This document shows, piece by piece, positions 8,201 through 16,262 of a stretch of DNA of 64,000 bases (position 1 is the stretch's first letter; each line of letters begins with the position of its first letter). The position numbers and the translations under genes were made by a program. The DNA is from Chryseobacterium hagamense. Its GTDB lineage: Bacteria; Bacteroidota; Bacteroidia; Flavobacteriales; Weeksellaceae. The stretch is taken from the NCBI RefSeq assembly GCF_007991455.1, contig NZ_BJYJ01000001.1, positions 310,001-374,000 of the forward strand, read 5' to 3'. The notes under the pieces are model-generated. The model did not search any database. It worked only from the letters and a program-made list of their open reading frames with translations, and was not told the origin of the DNA.

Positions 8201-9700
8201 ATGAAAAGTTTAGACATTCATAAAAGTGAATATTTAAAACAATTTGAAACCGAGACCTACGGACGGAATCTTTTCAGAACGCAGGAAGAAGAAAGGCTGG
8301 ACGCCCCGAATGAGGAGTGCGGCATCTTCGGAATGTATTCTGATGATGATCTGGATACGTTTTCGCTTTCACAGTTCGGTCTTTTTGCTTTGCAGCACAG
8401 AGGCCAGGAAGCCTGCGGTATATCTGTTTTAAAGAACGGAAGGATCACCAATATGAAAGACGAAGGGCTGGTTCTGGATGTTTATAAAGAGATCTCCGAT
8501 CCTGAAACTTTTATGGGGAATTCTGCCATCGGGCATACCCGTTACACAACGGCAGGAGACAAAAAGAAATATAATTTCCAGCCGTTCTTCGCCAAAAACG
8601 AGTACGACCAGATTATCCTTTCCATTGCCCACAACGGGAACCTGACCAATGCCAAAGAGCTCAAAGCGGAACTTGAGGCGGAGGGTGTGGTCTTCAGGGC
8701 GACTTCAGATTCCGAGGTCATTTTGAGGCTGATCCAGAAAAACCTCGATCTGGGTCTTCGCGGAGCCATTAAAGCGACGATGGATAAAATTGAAGGGGCT
8801 TATTCGGTGGTTGGAATGACGAGAAATAAATTCTTTGCCTTCAGGGATTTCAACGGGATCAGGCCGTTGGTTCTGGGAGCAATCAATGAAAATTCTTACG
8901 TGGTGGCTTCCGAGTCGGTTGCTCTGGATGCGGTAGGGGCTCAGTATGTCCGGGATATTTTACCTGGAGAAATCATTTATACCAATGAGAACGAACCTGG
9001 AAAACTTCATTCCTATATGGTGGATGAAGAAAAAGGAAAGCAGCGGATCTGTTCTTTTGAATACATTTATTTTGCAAGACCTGACTCTTCTTTAGAGAAT
9101 ATCAATGTCTATGAGATCAGGGAGAAATCGGGAGAGAAGATCTGGGACCAGGCTCCGGTGGATGCGGATGTAGTGATCGGTGTACCCGACTCGGGTGTTC
9201 CGGCGGCTATCGGATTCTCCAAGGCTTCGGGAATTCCTTTCCGTCCTGTTCTGATCAAGAACCGGTATATCGGGAGAAGCTTCATCGTACCGACTCAGGA
9301 AATGAGAGAAAGGGTGGTGAACCTGAAACTGAATCCGATCATTTCGGAAATTAAAGACAAAAGAGTAGTGATCATCGATGATTCCATCGTTCGAGGTACC
9401 ACTTCCAAGAGGCTGGTGAAGATCCTGAAAGATGCCGGCGTTAAAGAGATCCACTTCAGAAGTGTTTCCCCGCCGATCATTGCCCCTTGTTACTTAGGTA
9501 TCGATACCCCTTCCAAGGACGATCTTATTTCCGCCAATATGTCTACGGAACAGCTGAGGGATTATCTGGGGGTAGATTCCCTGGAGTTCCTGAGTGTAGA
9601 AAACCTAAAGGAAATTTTAGGCTCTGCCAACCACTGCTTCGGATGCTTTACCGAGCAATATCCGGTAGGAAAAGGAGAAGAAGTGGAATTATTTAATTAA
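8201..9700 (+). CDS. purF: Amidophosphoribosyltransferase
   Basis: A 499-residue enzyme of the first committed step of purine synthesis (PRPP plus glutamine to phosphoribosylamine). Residues 1-39 are a long propeptide. Cys40 in EECGIFG is the expected glutaminase nucleophile, exposed by self-cleavage. The glutaminase domain continues with GHTRYTTAG and AHNGNLTNA; the phosphoribosyltransferase domain has the PRPP loop VVIIDDSIVRGTTS near residue 390. The NHCFGCFTEQYP block near the C-terminus holds the cysteines that bind the 4Fe-4S cluster in Bacillus-type PurF. A strong hairpin terminator follows. The start gives the propeptide length usual for this phylum. Confidence 0.97.
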   Translation: MKSLDIHKSEYLKQFETETYGRNLFRTQEEERLDAPNEECGIFGMYSDDDLDTFSLSQFGLFALQHRGQEACGISVLKNGRITNMKDEGLVLDVYKEISDPETFMGNSAIGHTRYTTAGDKKKYNFQPFFAKNEYDQIILSIAHNGNLTNAKELKAELEAEGVVFRATSDSEVILRLIQKNLDLGLRGAIKATMDKIEGAYSVVGMTRNKFFAFRDFNGIRPLVLGAINENSYVVASESVALDAVGAQYVRDILPGEIIYTNENEPGKLHSYMVDEEKGKQRICSFEYIYFARPDSSLENINVYEIREKSGEKIWDQAPVDADVVIGVPDSGVPAAIGFSKASGIPFRPVLIKNRYIGRSFIVPTQEMRERVVNLKLNPIISEIKDKRVVIIDDSIVRGTTSKRLVKILKDAGVKEIHFRSVSPPIIAPCYLGIDTPSKDDLISANMSTEQLRDYLGVDSLEFLSVENLKEILGSANHCFGCFTEQYPVGKGEEVELFN

Positions 9701-9723
9701 AAATTTTAATTCTAATAAATAAA

Positions 9724-9755
9724 AAACGTCAGACTTAGATTTAAGTCTGACGTTT
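9724..9755. terminator. Bidirectional terminator between purF and the outer-membrane protein cluster
   Basis: A perfect 14-bp inverted repeat (AAACGTCAGACTTA / TAAGTCTGACGTTT) with a 4-nt loop lies between two convergent genes. It is flanked by A-rich sequence on the left and T-rich sequence on the right, so it can serve both strands. Confidence 0.85.
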
Positions 9756-9773
9756 CTATTTTCTCTTAATGGC

Positions 9774-10358
9774 TTAGAATTTATAAGCTAAACCAATCTG
9801 GAATACATTATTTTTTCCTTCAGCTTCAGTACCCTGGATTTCTTTGGCAATGTCTGTAAGACCTGCAACGTATCTTGCAGTAATACCGATATTGTTATTG
9901 AAATAATATCCGGCACCAAGACCCAGTCCGAAATCAAAGCCTTTGATATAATCCTTGGCATCAACAGATACAGACTGATATTTAAATTTAGAATCGATCA
10001 GAAAACTGAATTGAGGTCCAGCTTCAAGATATAAGTTCGGAAGAGCGTTGTACTGAAACATTACCGGAACCGAGATATAGCTTAAATTCACTTTTAAATC
10101 ATCCATTCCTTCAGCTTTTGCTCCTGCTCCGTTATATAAAACTTCCGGCTGAATACTGAAGTTTGATGCCAATGGAATATTTGCAAACGCGCCTCCGTAA
10201 AATCCTGCTTTTGCTTTTGAGTCGCCACCGGAAATTGTAGCAACGTTAAGTCCGGCTTTAAGTCCGAATCTTACCGGTGAAGCAGAAGAAGCTGCTTTTT
10301 CCTGAGCAAAGGATAAGGTACCTGCTGTAATGGCAAGTCCTAAGAAAAACTTTTTCAT
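9774..10358 (-). CDS. Outer-membrane beta-barrel protein, PorT-like, paralogue 1
   Basis: A 194-residue protein with a signal peptide (MKKFFLGLAITAGTLSFAQ) followed by FGLKAGLNVATISGG, amphipathic strands such as PLASNFSIQPEVLYN and SYISVPVMFQYN, and a C-terminal aromatic residue (IGLAYKF), the assembly signal of outer-membrane barrels. It belongs to the outer-membrane beta-barrel protein domain 2 group, whose ligands are mostly unknown. It is the first of four related genes in tandem on this strand; one is broken. It is the shortest intact copy and lacks the Thr/Ser-rich loops of paralogues 3 and 4. Confidence 0.88.
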   Translation of the reverse strand: MKKFFLGLAITAGTLSFAQEKAASSASPVRFGLKAGLNVATISGGDSKAKAGFYGGAFANIPLASNFSIQPEVLYNGAGAKAEGMDDLKVNLSYISVPVMFQYNALPNLYLEAGPQFSFLIDSKFKYQSVSVDAKDYIKGFDFGLGLGAGYYFNNNIGITARYVAGLTDIAKEIQGTEAEGKNNVFQIGLAYKF

Positions 10359-10599
10359 AGTTATTATTTTTAATATTATTTAAAGTCTCGCAATTTAAGA
10401 AAAATATTATACATCCTGCATGCAAAAGTTCAGTTTTCATCAGAGATTATCGTCTTTCAGTTAAAATTAATTTTCCTTATATGTTACTCTAAAAATCAAG
10501 TACAATTCACTATCTATTAATCATTGCTTTGGATATGAAATAATACAGTACGGTGAATTGAAAGGAAAAGCAAATATTAAAACTAGTTTATATAGAATC

Positions 10600-10630
10600 A
10601 AAACCCGGATTTCGGTAAAATCCGGGTTTT
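10600..10630 (-). terminator. Terminator of the broken outer-membrane protein gene
   Basis: AAAACCCGGATTT (10600-10612) pairs perfectly with AAATCCGGGTTTT (10618-10630) around a 5-nt loop, just past the original stop codon at 10649. Confidence 0.8.
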
Positions 10631-10648
10631 AAAGGATAGGAATTTACT

Positions 10649-11225
10649 TTAAAATTTATACGCGACTCCAACCTGGAAAAGTTGTTTCTCATATCATTAC
10701 CCTGACCGTTTTCTATGATATTGGTAAGCCCGGCAATATACCGGGCGGTAACACCAGAGCCCTGTTCAAAACAGTATCCGGCACCCAACCAGGGTTCGAA
10801 GTCGAATCCGTTGTAATGTCTTGTTGCATCCACCGATCGGTTGTCATTCCTGATTTTTTTATTGATCGCAAAACTGAGCTGCGGACCTGCCTCAAGATAT
10901 GATACGGGAAGAATATTGTACTGTAGCATCACGGGAACCGAAATATAATAGAGATTCAGTCTTATGCTGGAATTATCCTTATTTTTAGCACCCATTCCGC
11001 TGTACAAAACTTCAGGCTGTAGCCTGAATCACGGACTACCGGACTATTGGCAGATACGCCTCCGTAGATTCCCGCTTTTGTTTTGGTATCATCAGAGCTG
11101 ATGGCAGAAACGTTAAGTCCTGCTTTAATCCCGGATCTTACCGGTGAAGCAGCAGCAGCAGCCTGTTCCTGAGCGAAACACATAAGACCTGCAGAAATGG
11201 CGAACCCGAAGGAAAGTTTTTTCAT
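10649..11225 (-). pseudogene. Outer-membrane beta-barrel paralogue 2, broken by two single-base deletions
   Basis: Read from the ATG at the complement of 11223-11225, the frame begins MKKLSFGFAISAGLMCFAQ and IKAGLNVSAISS like its neighbours. It then leaves frame after VVRD because one T is missing near 11027-11028; restoring it gives VVRDFRLQPEVLYSGMGAK, matching paralogue 1. The second frame continues through NLYYISVPVMLQYN and ARYIAGLTN. A second missing base between about 10680 and 10681 hides the true end FQVGVAYKF and stop at 10649-10651. Translation of the second part instead reads past the natural stop. Two independent lesions at short homopolymers point to a decaying gene, though homopolymer sequencing error cannot be excluded. 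Confidence 0.85.
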
Positions 11226-11257
11226 TGGTATTATTTTAAAATTTTCAATTTCCTGCA
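11226..11257. other. Short leader between the broken barrel gene and repeat R1 copy A
   Basis: AT-rich sequence only. No TAnnTTTG box was found on the minus strand close to the broken gene, which may mean that the promoter was separated by the adjacent repeat. Confidence 0.3.
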
Positions 11258-11638
11258 ATTTAATGTGAATTCGACCGTATTGACATTATATTCAACCGAT
11301 TATTTAAATCAAAAATAAAAAGTAGAATGATTCAGTCGGGATTTTGGATACCACTCATCCTGGCAGAATGAATAAACGGTTGACGCTTCTGACATGATTT
11401 TATCCTATCCTGTACCAAGCCGGCACTTCAGGACTTTGAAACGATTAATCCGTCTCTGATTGAAAATAACCGAGACCGGTTATTGAGGATCAGATAAAAA
11501 CTCCTCTGATAAAGTGGTAACCTGTTCAGTTTGATGATCAGGACCTTTCCTTTATTTGACAAGAGAAACTTCCGGCATCCGGCAGCTCTTCCAGCCGCTG
11601 AATCCAGGTTCTCTTCTTCGTGTTTACGTTAATTTAAT
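11258..11638 (+). repeat. Dispersed repeat R1, copy A (full length, about 381 bp)
   Basis: Starts TTTAATGTGAATTCGACCG and ends TTTACGTTAATTTAAT. The interior shares long blocks with the copies at 41.7, 48.4 and 57.2 kb: a GATTCAGTCGGGATTTTGG block, an AAACGGTTnACGCTTCTGAC block, TTCAGGACTTT, CTCCTCTGATAAAGTGGTAA, and near the right end the CTTCCGGCATCCGGCA core (11568-11597). No open reading frame is conserved. The ends form imperfect inverted repeats, so a non-autonomous mobile element is possible. Confidence 0.85.
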
Positions 11639-11663
11639 AAAAAAAGGATATACCTTCTATACA

Positions 11664-11696
11664 AAAGGTCAGGCTTCATGGTAAAGCCTGACCTTT
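11664..11696 (-). terminator. Terminator of outer-membrane barrel paralogue 3
   Basis: AAAGGTCAGGCTT (11664-11676) pairs perfectly with AAGCCTGACCTTT (11684-11696). It lies 22 bp past the stop codon of the minus-strand gene. Confidence 0.8.
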
Positions 11697-11718
11697 CTTA
11701 TTGAATTGAAAATTTGTT

Positions 11719-12441
11719 TTAGAATTTATAATTCAGTCCCAACTGGAATACTCTGTTGGTATTGACGTTTTTCTGTGCATCGGTTACCGCATTCGAGTTA
11801 TCATAAATATGCGTTAAACTGTTAACATATCTTGCGTTGATGCCTAAGTTAGGTGTAAAATAATAGCCAAGACCTACGCCGAATCCCAAATTGAATTTCT
11901 TGATATTGTCTTTATCAATGCTTTCCGAAGCGGAAACAGTCTGGGTTGTCGTTGTGCCGGCAGTCGTAGTGGAGATGGTCTGTTCCCCTTTATTTTTTCC
12001 GTCCACAAAATAGCTTACTTCAGGCCCTGCTTCTACATAGAAATTATCTGTAGGCTTCATCTGGAGCATCACCGGTACCGAAATATAATTCAGGGTAGTG
12101 CTGTAGTCCTGTCTGGTTCTTACCGTTGTTGTTCCGGCGGTTGTTTCATTGTCGGATATTACGCTTTTTGCGCCCATCTGGTTGTAAAGAACCTCCGGCT
12201 GCAAAGCAAATTTTTCAGTTAAAGGAACATTTACGAAAACCCCTGCATTAAAACCGATCTTCTGGTTTTTGGCTGTAAGTTGCTGTTCGCTGAACTGGGC
12301 AGCCGTAGCAGCACCTTTAATACCGAATCTTACAGGTTCTTTCACCTTCATTGGAGGAACGGGTGCCGGTGTCGGTTGAACTTCCTGTGCAAATGCCATA
12401 GACGTAGCGGCCACAGCCATTCCTAAAAATAACTTCTTCAT
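11719..12441 (-). CDS. Outer-membrane beta-barrel protein, PorT-like, paralogue 3
   Basis: A 240-residue barrel precursor with signal peptide MKKLFLGMAVAATSMAFAQ and a proline-rich spacer (VQPTPAPVPPMK). The family blocks are FGIKGAATAAQFSE, PLTEKFALQPEVLYNQMGAK, LNYISVPVMLQMKP, GFGVGLGYYF and a terminal LGLNYKF. Two Thr/Ser-rich insertions (ETTAGTTTVRTR and TTTAGTTTTQTVSASE) sit where extracellular loops are expected and are missing in paralogue 1. Ligand and function are unknown. It has its own terminator and is followed downstream by R1 copy A, so the tandem genes appear to be separate transcription units. Confidence 0.88.
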   Translation of the reverse strand: MKKLFLGMAVAATSMAFAQEVQPTPAPVPPMKVKEPVRFGIKGAATAAQFSEQQLTAKNQKIGFNAGVFVNVPLTEKFALQPEVLYNQMGAKSVISDNETTAGTTTVRTRQDYSTTLNYISVPVMLQMKPTDNFYVEAGPEVSYFVDGKNKGEQTISTTTAGTTTTQTVSASESIDKDNIKKFNLGFGVGLGYYFTPNLGINARYVNSLTHIYDNSNAVTDAQKNVNTNRVFQLGLNYKF

Positions 12442-12616
12442 AATTTTACATTTAAATTTTACTGTTGTTGAAAGCCTGGTATTTCAATCAGGCATGAACT
12501 ATTTTGCAAAAGGCTTGCCATTAAAGGCTTTGTAAAGAATATAATGGAATAGAATTAGGAATGATCCGGAATTAATTGTATGCTAAGCATGGGATATGAG
12601 AAATACAAATAAAGAT

Positions 12617-12646
12617 AAAGGTCAGCTCCGAATGAAACTGACCTTT
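12617..12646 (-). terminator. Terminator of outer-membrane barrel paralogue 4
   Basis: AAAGGTCAG (12617-12625) pairs with CTGACCTTT (12638-12646) around a 12-nt loop. The stem resembles the terminator of paralogue 3, consistent with duplication of the whole unit. Confidence 0.7.
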
Positions 12647-12681
12647 TATTGAAATCAAAATTATTTTTAATTTTCTGTTTC

Positions 12682-13374
12682 TTAGAATTTAAAAGCTAAA
12701 CCAACCTGGAATACATTGTTTCTGATAGCATCAGAACCGTTTGGTCTGTTTTTAATTACATCTGTAAGTCCTGCAACATATCTTGCAGTAATACCGAAAT
12801 TATCTGTAAAATAATATCCTGCTCCTAAACCAAGACCAAAGTTAAAAGTATTCAGGTTATCTTTATCAATATCTTCTGTATAACTGGAATTAGCTACGCT
12901 GCTTGAAGATCCATTGGTTGTGGTAACTGTTCTGTCTCCTTTATTCTTAGCAGTAACGTTAAAACCGAATTCAGGTCCTGCTTCAACATAGAAGTTAGGT
13001 ACGAATTTGTACTGGAACATTACCGGTACTGTAATATAATCCAAATGAGTTGAATAAGATTCTACATCTCTTGTCGTAGTACCTAATACAGTATACTCGT
13101 TCACACTTTCAACTTTAGCTCCGTACTGAGAATATAGAACCTCCGGTTGTACGCTGAAAGATGCAGCTAACGGAATGTTTGCAAATAAACCTGCATTGAA
13201 ACCTATTTTAGATTTTTGGTCCTGAAGACTTGCATCTTTAGATAATGAAGCAACGTTCATCCCTGCTTTAATACCGAATTGTACCGGGCTGGCAGATGAA
13301 GACATTCCTGTTGTAGTCTGAGCAAATGCCATAGATCCTGCTGCAAGTGCCATTCCTAAGATTAACTTTTTCAT
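12682..13374 (-). CDS. Outer-membrane beta-barrel protein, PorT-like, paralogue 4
   Basis: A 230-residue precursor with signal peptide MKKLILGMALAAGSMAFAQ. It shows FGIKAGMNVASLSKD, PLAASFSVQPEVLYSQYGAK, LDYITVPVMFQYKF, FYVEAGPEFGFNV, GLGLGAGYYF and a terminal VGLAFKF, the pattern of the neighbouring barrels. A Ser/Thr loop (TTTNGSSSSVANSSYTED) again marks an external loop. It is closest to paralogue 3 in signal peptide and loops, and to paralogue 1 near the C-terminus (ARYVAGLTD). Surface porin, adhesin-like barrel or uptake role are all possible; the sequence does not decide. Confidence 0.88.
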   Translation of the reverse strand: MKKLILGMALAAGSMAFAQTTTGMSSSASPVQFGIKAGMNVASLSKDASLQDQKSKIGFNAGLFANIPLAASFSVQPEVLYSQYGAKVESVNEYTVLGTTTRDVESYSTHLDYITVPVMFQYKFVPNFYVEAGPEFGFNVTAKNKGDRTVTTTNGSSSSVANSSYTEDIDKDNLNTFNFGLGLGAGYYFTDNFGITARYVAGLTDVIKNRPNGSDAIRNNVFQVGLAFKF

Positions 13375-13503
13375 AACTTTAATTTTTTTAATTTTACTAT
13401 TTTTCTAATTCTAAATTTTACTACTGCCGACCCGGATTCCGGATGGACGGAAGGAATCTTTCAAATTGCTTGCCAAAAAGGGAAATCATGATTAAAGTCA
13501 TGA

Positions 13504-13533
13504 AAAATCCGCCTGTACGGACAAGCGGATTTT
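13504..13533 (-). terminator. Probable terminator of aroB
   Basis: AAAATCCGC (13504-13512) and GCGGATTTT (13525-13533) form a 9-bp stem about 120 bp downstream of the aroB stop on the minus strand, with T-rich sequence following in the direction of transcription. Confidence 0.65.
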
Positions 13534-13656
13534 ATTTTTAAAAATTTGATTTTCAATATTTTGTTTGCTTTTTCTTCAAAATTATTCAGAACTGGTCTAA
13601 ATTGAAAATTCAGGTAAAAAAGCGGTAACCTGCCGGGAAAACAGCCTTCAGAATAT

Positions 13657-14703
13657 TTAAACGTTGTTGAGTCTGCGATAGAAATCCAGAGATCCTGCAA
13701 TGTTTTCCTCGCTGCACTGATGATCGAAGACACAGCTTCCGATGCCTGATATCAAAGAAAAGTTAATCCTGCGGTCCGTATTTTTTTTATCATTCCATAA
13801 AAGATCAAAAATATCTTCGTCTTTAAAATCGCTGATATCCACATAAGGATAGTATTTCTTCAGGCTTTCGATGATGGCGGTGCTGTCCTCTCCGGAAATC
13901 AGGTCTTCAAGGTAAGCCAGATGGGTTTCGGCGATCATCCCCATAGCTACGGCCTCGCCGTGAAGCACAGGATTTCCCTGGTGCAGGCAGAGGCTCTCAA
14001 CAGCATGGCCAATGGTATGTCCGAAATTCAGGGTCTTGCGGATGTTTTTTTCCTGGAAATCCTTATTCACCACTTCCTGCTTGATCCCCATCGACGTTTC
14101 GATATGAGGAATGATCCCTTCAAGATCCGGCTTGTTCATCCGGATGAGATTTTCCCAATGGATTTTATCGGCAATCAGCCCGTGTTTCAGCATTTCGGCA
14201 AAACCGCTTCTCAGCTCTTTAAATGGTAATGTTTCCAGGAATTTCGGATAGACGAAAATACGCTCCGGAAAAGTAAATGTTCCCACCATATTTTTATAAT
14301 GCATAAGGTCAATCCCGGTTTTTCCGCCGATCGAGGCATCGCACATCGAGAGAAGCGTCGTGGGGATATTAATAAACTGGATGCCTCTCTTATAGGTAGC
14401 GGCCACAAAACCGCCCATGTCTGTAATGACACCGCCGCCGAGATTGATGACCAGTGCTTTCCGGTCGGCCTTCATTTCCGTCAGGATTTCCCAAAGCTGA
14501 TTCGCCGTCCGGATGTTCTTCATCTCTTCACCGGCCTCGACTTCCAGGATCTCGAAGCCCAGATCCGTTTCCATATTTCCCAAAAGTACAGGAAGACAGT
14601 ACTCATGCGTATTTTCGTCCACAAGGATGAATATTTTACTGAAAGACTTTTCGTGGAGAAATTCGTTCAGCTGGGAAAAAGCGGGGTCTAATATTGTTAT
14701 CAT
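13657..14703 (-). CDS. aroB: 3-dehydroquinate synthase
   Basis: A 348-residue enzyme making 3-dehydroquinate from DAHP in the shikimate pathway, with NAD and a divalent metal. Signature blocks are VINLGGGVITDMGGFVAATY (NAD site), IPTTLLSMCDASIGGKTGID, ELRSGFAEMLKHGLI, and the metal-site regions NFGHTIGHAVES and HGEAVAMGM. The frame stays open upstream to 15033, but that extension lies antisense to the next gene and has no family similarity. The start MITILDPAFSQL at the complement of 14701-14703 gives the normal length. A TAACTTTG promoter box (complement of 14742-14749) supports this start. Confidence 0.95.
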   Translation of the reverse strand: MITILDPAFSQLNEFLHEKSFSKIFILVDENTHEYCLPVLLGNMETDLGFEILEVEAGEEMKNIRTANQLWEILTEMKADRKALVINLGGGVITDMGGFVAATYKRGIQFINIPTTLLSMCDASIGGKTGIDLMHYKNMVGTFTFPERIFVYPKFLETLPFKELRSGFAEMLKHGLIADKIHWENLIRMNKPDLEGIIPHIETSMGIKQEVVNKDFQEKNIRKTLNFGHTIGHAVESLCLHQGNPVLHGEAVAMGMIAETHLAYLEDLISGEDSTAIIESLKKYYPYVDISDFKDEDIFDLLWNDKKNTDRRINFSLISGIGSCVFDHQCSEENIAGSLDFYRRLNNV

Positions 14704-14741
14704 TTTCGGATTTTCTGTAAGGTTTGGTATAAAACTATGTA

Positions 14742-14749
14742 CAAAGTTA
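14742..14749 (-). promoter_or_regulatory. aroB promoter -7 box
   Basis: TAACTTTG on the minus strand matches TAnnTTTG and lies 38 bp upstream of the chosen aroB start. It sits back to back with the promoter of the divergent pseudouridine synthase gene. Confidence 0.55.
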
Positions 14750-14783
14750 TGATTCTTAATTTTTAACTCGTTGCTAAATATAC

Positions 14784-14791
14784 TATCTTTG
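14784..14791 (+). promoter_or_regulatory. Promoter -7 box of the pseudouridine synthase gene
   Basis: TATCTTTG matches TAnnTTTG exactly and ends 15 bp before the ATG at 14807. It supports that internal start over the longer open frame from 14771. Confidence 0.6.
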
Positions 14792-14806
14792 CAAAAATAT
14801 TTTAGA

Positions 14807-16003
14807 ATGAGCAGAGACAATAATTCAGGAAAACCCAAAAGACCAAGAACTTCAACAAGAAATAATTCTGATGATTCTCGCGCTTCCGGATCCGGCAATT
14901 CCGGCTCCAAACCTTTTAAGAAATCTTTCCCTAAGGCTGGAGAAAGAAATTCCGACAGAGGATCCAATACAAGATTCGAAAAGAAACCTTTTGAAAGAAG
15001 TTCTGAAGGATTTGACGGCGGTAAGAAAGACACCAGCTATCAGGCCCGGATGGATAAGAAATATTCGAAAACCGACAGAGAGCCTTATATTACCACCGAA
15101 GGGGAGGGCAAGAAGACCTTCGGGAAACCGGCTCCTAAAAGAGGCGGGAAAAGTTTCGACACCCGTGATAAATACGAAAGAGGCAGCCTGAAATACGGAA
15201 AAAGACCTTCCGCAGAAGGTGATGACCGACAGGACAAAGCCAGATCTTTTGTACAGAAAAGAAGGCTGAACAAGATCGATAAAGACGTCCATAAAGATAC
15301 CGTACGTCTGAATAAATACATTGCCAACTCAGGGATTTGCAGCAGGAGGGAAGCCGACGAGCTGATTACCCAGGGGCTGGTGGAAGTTAACGGTAAAGTG
15401 GTGACCGAAATGGGATACCAGGTGGAAAAGACCGATAAAGTAGTTTTCGACGGACAGAACATTACGCCTGAAAAGCCGGTATACGTTCTCCTCAATAAAC
15501 CGAAAGGCTATATTTCTACCACGAAAGACGATAAAGCAAGGAAAACCGTGATGGACCTGGTGGCCAATGCTTCGCCGTACCGCCTGTTCCCGGTTGGAAG
15601 GCTGGACCGTTCCACAACAGGCGTTATCCTGCTGACGAACGACGGACACATGACGAAGAAGCTGACGCACCCTTCTTTCGATGCCAAGAAAATCTATCAT
15701 GTTACCCTGGATAAAAAGCTGACCCATGAAGACATGAAGCTTATTGCCGAAGGAATCCGTCTGGATGAAGGGGTAGCAGTTGTCGATCAGATTTCCTTTA
15801 TCGAAGGCAAGCCGAAAAATGAAGTGGGCATTGAGATCCACATCGGCTGGAACCGGGTAATCAGAAGAATCTTTCAGCGACTGGGTTACGAAGTGGAAGC
15901 TTTAGACCGTGTCATGTTTGCCGGATTAACAAAGAAAAATATCAAAAGAGGACACTGGAGAATCCTTTCGGAACTGGAGGTGAACAATCTTAAAATGCTT
16001 TAA
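14807..16003 (+). CDS. rluB: 23S rRNA pseudouridine synthase (RluB/RsuA family) with long basic N-terminal extension
   Basis: A 398-residue protein. Residues 1-160 are low complexity, rich in Lys, Arg, Ser, Gly and Asp (for example SGSGNSGSKPFKKSFPK), and are probably disordered and RNA-binding. An S4 domain begins near residue 165 (VRLNKYIANSGICSRREADELI), followed by the RsuA/RluB catalytic domain with GRLDRSTTGVILLTNDG near residue 265, whose Asp in GRLD is the catalytic residue of the family. It isomerises a specific uridine in large- or small-subunit rRNA; RluB is the likelier assignment. The start at 14807 is chosen because a TAnnTTTG box lies just upstream. Confidence 0.88.
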   Translation: MSRDNNSGKPKRPRTSTRNNSDDSRASGSGNSGSKPFKKSFPKAGERNSDRGSNTRFEKKPFERSSEGFDGGKKDTSYQARMDKKYSKTDREPYITTEGEGKKTFGKPAPKRGGKSFDTRDKYERGSLKYGKRPSAEGDDRQDKARSFVQKRRLNKIDKDVHKDTVRLNKYIANSGICSRREADELITQGLVEVNGKVVTEMGYQVEKTDKVVFDGQNITPEKPVYVLLNKPKGYISTTKDDKARKTVMDLVANASPYRLFPVGRLDRSTTGVILLTNDGHMTKKLTHPSFDAKKIYHVTLDKKLTHEDMKLIAEGIRLDEGVAVVDQISFIEGKPKNEVGIEIHIGWNRVIRRIFQRLGYEVEALDRVMFAGLTKKNIKRGHWRILSELEVNNLKML

Positions 16004-16026
16004 ATAAAGTTTTTTAAGGATAAAAT

Positions 16027-16057
16027 AAAACGGCATTGAAAATTTCAATGCCGTTTT
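16027..16057 (+). terminator. Terminator of the pseudouridine synthase gene
   Basis: AAAACGGCATTGAAA and TTTCAATGCCGTTTT form a 15-bp inverted repeat 24 bp after the stop codon, ending in a T-rich run. Confidence 0.8.
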
Positions 16058-16262
16058 CCGTTTACAGAAACAGATGTTTAACCATCCTGAAGTAAATCAG
16101 ACCCCATATTCAGCAGGTTTTCAAAATAAAAAACAAAAAGTCTGGATAATGCTTAAAGAAAGCCTTTTTGATCATGAATACCTTTTGTATGGCAGTGACA
16201 CAAGGGATTTCCAGCTTCCTTCTTCCACCTTCCCGTACTCTGATTTCTTGTACGGATTCAAG

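Noticed and set aside
14704..15033. Upstream extension of the aroB frame by about 110 codons
   Set aside because: It is antisense to the pseudouridine synthase gene, has repeat-like composition caused by that gene, and exceeds the normal aroB length. The promoter box lies inside it.
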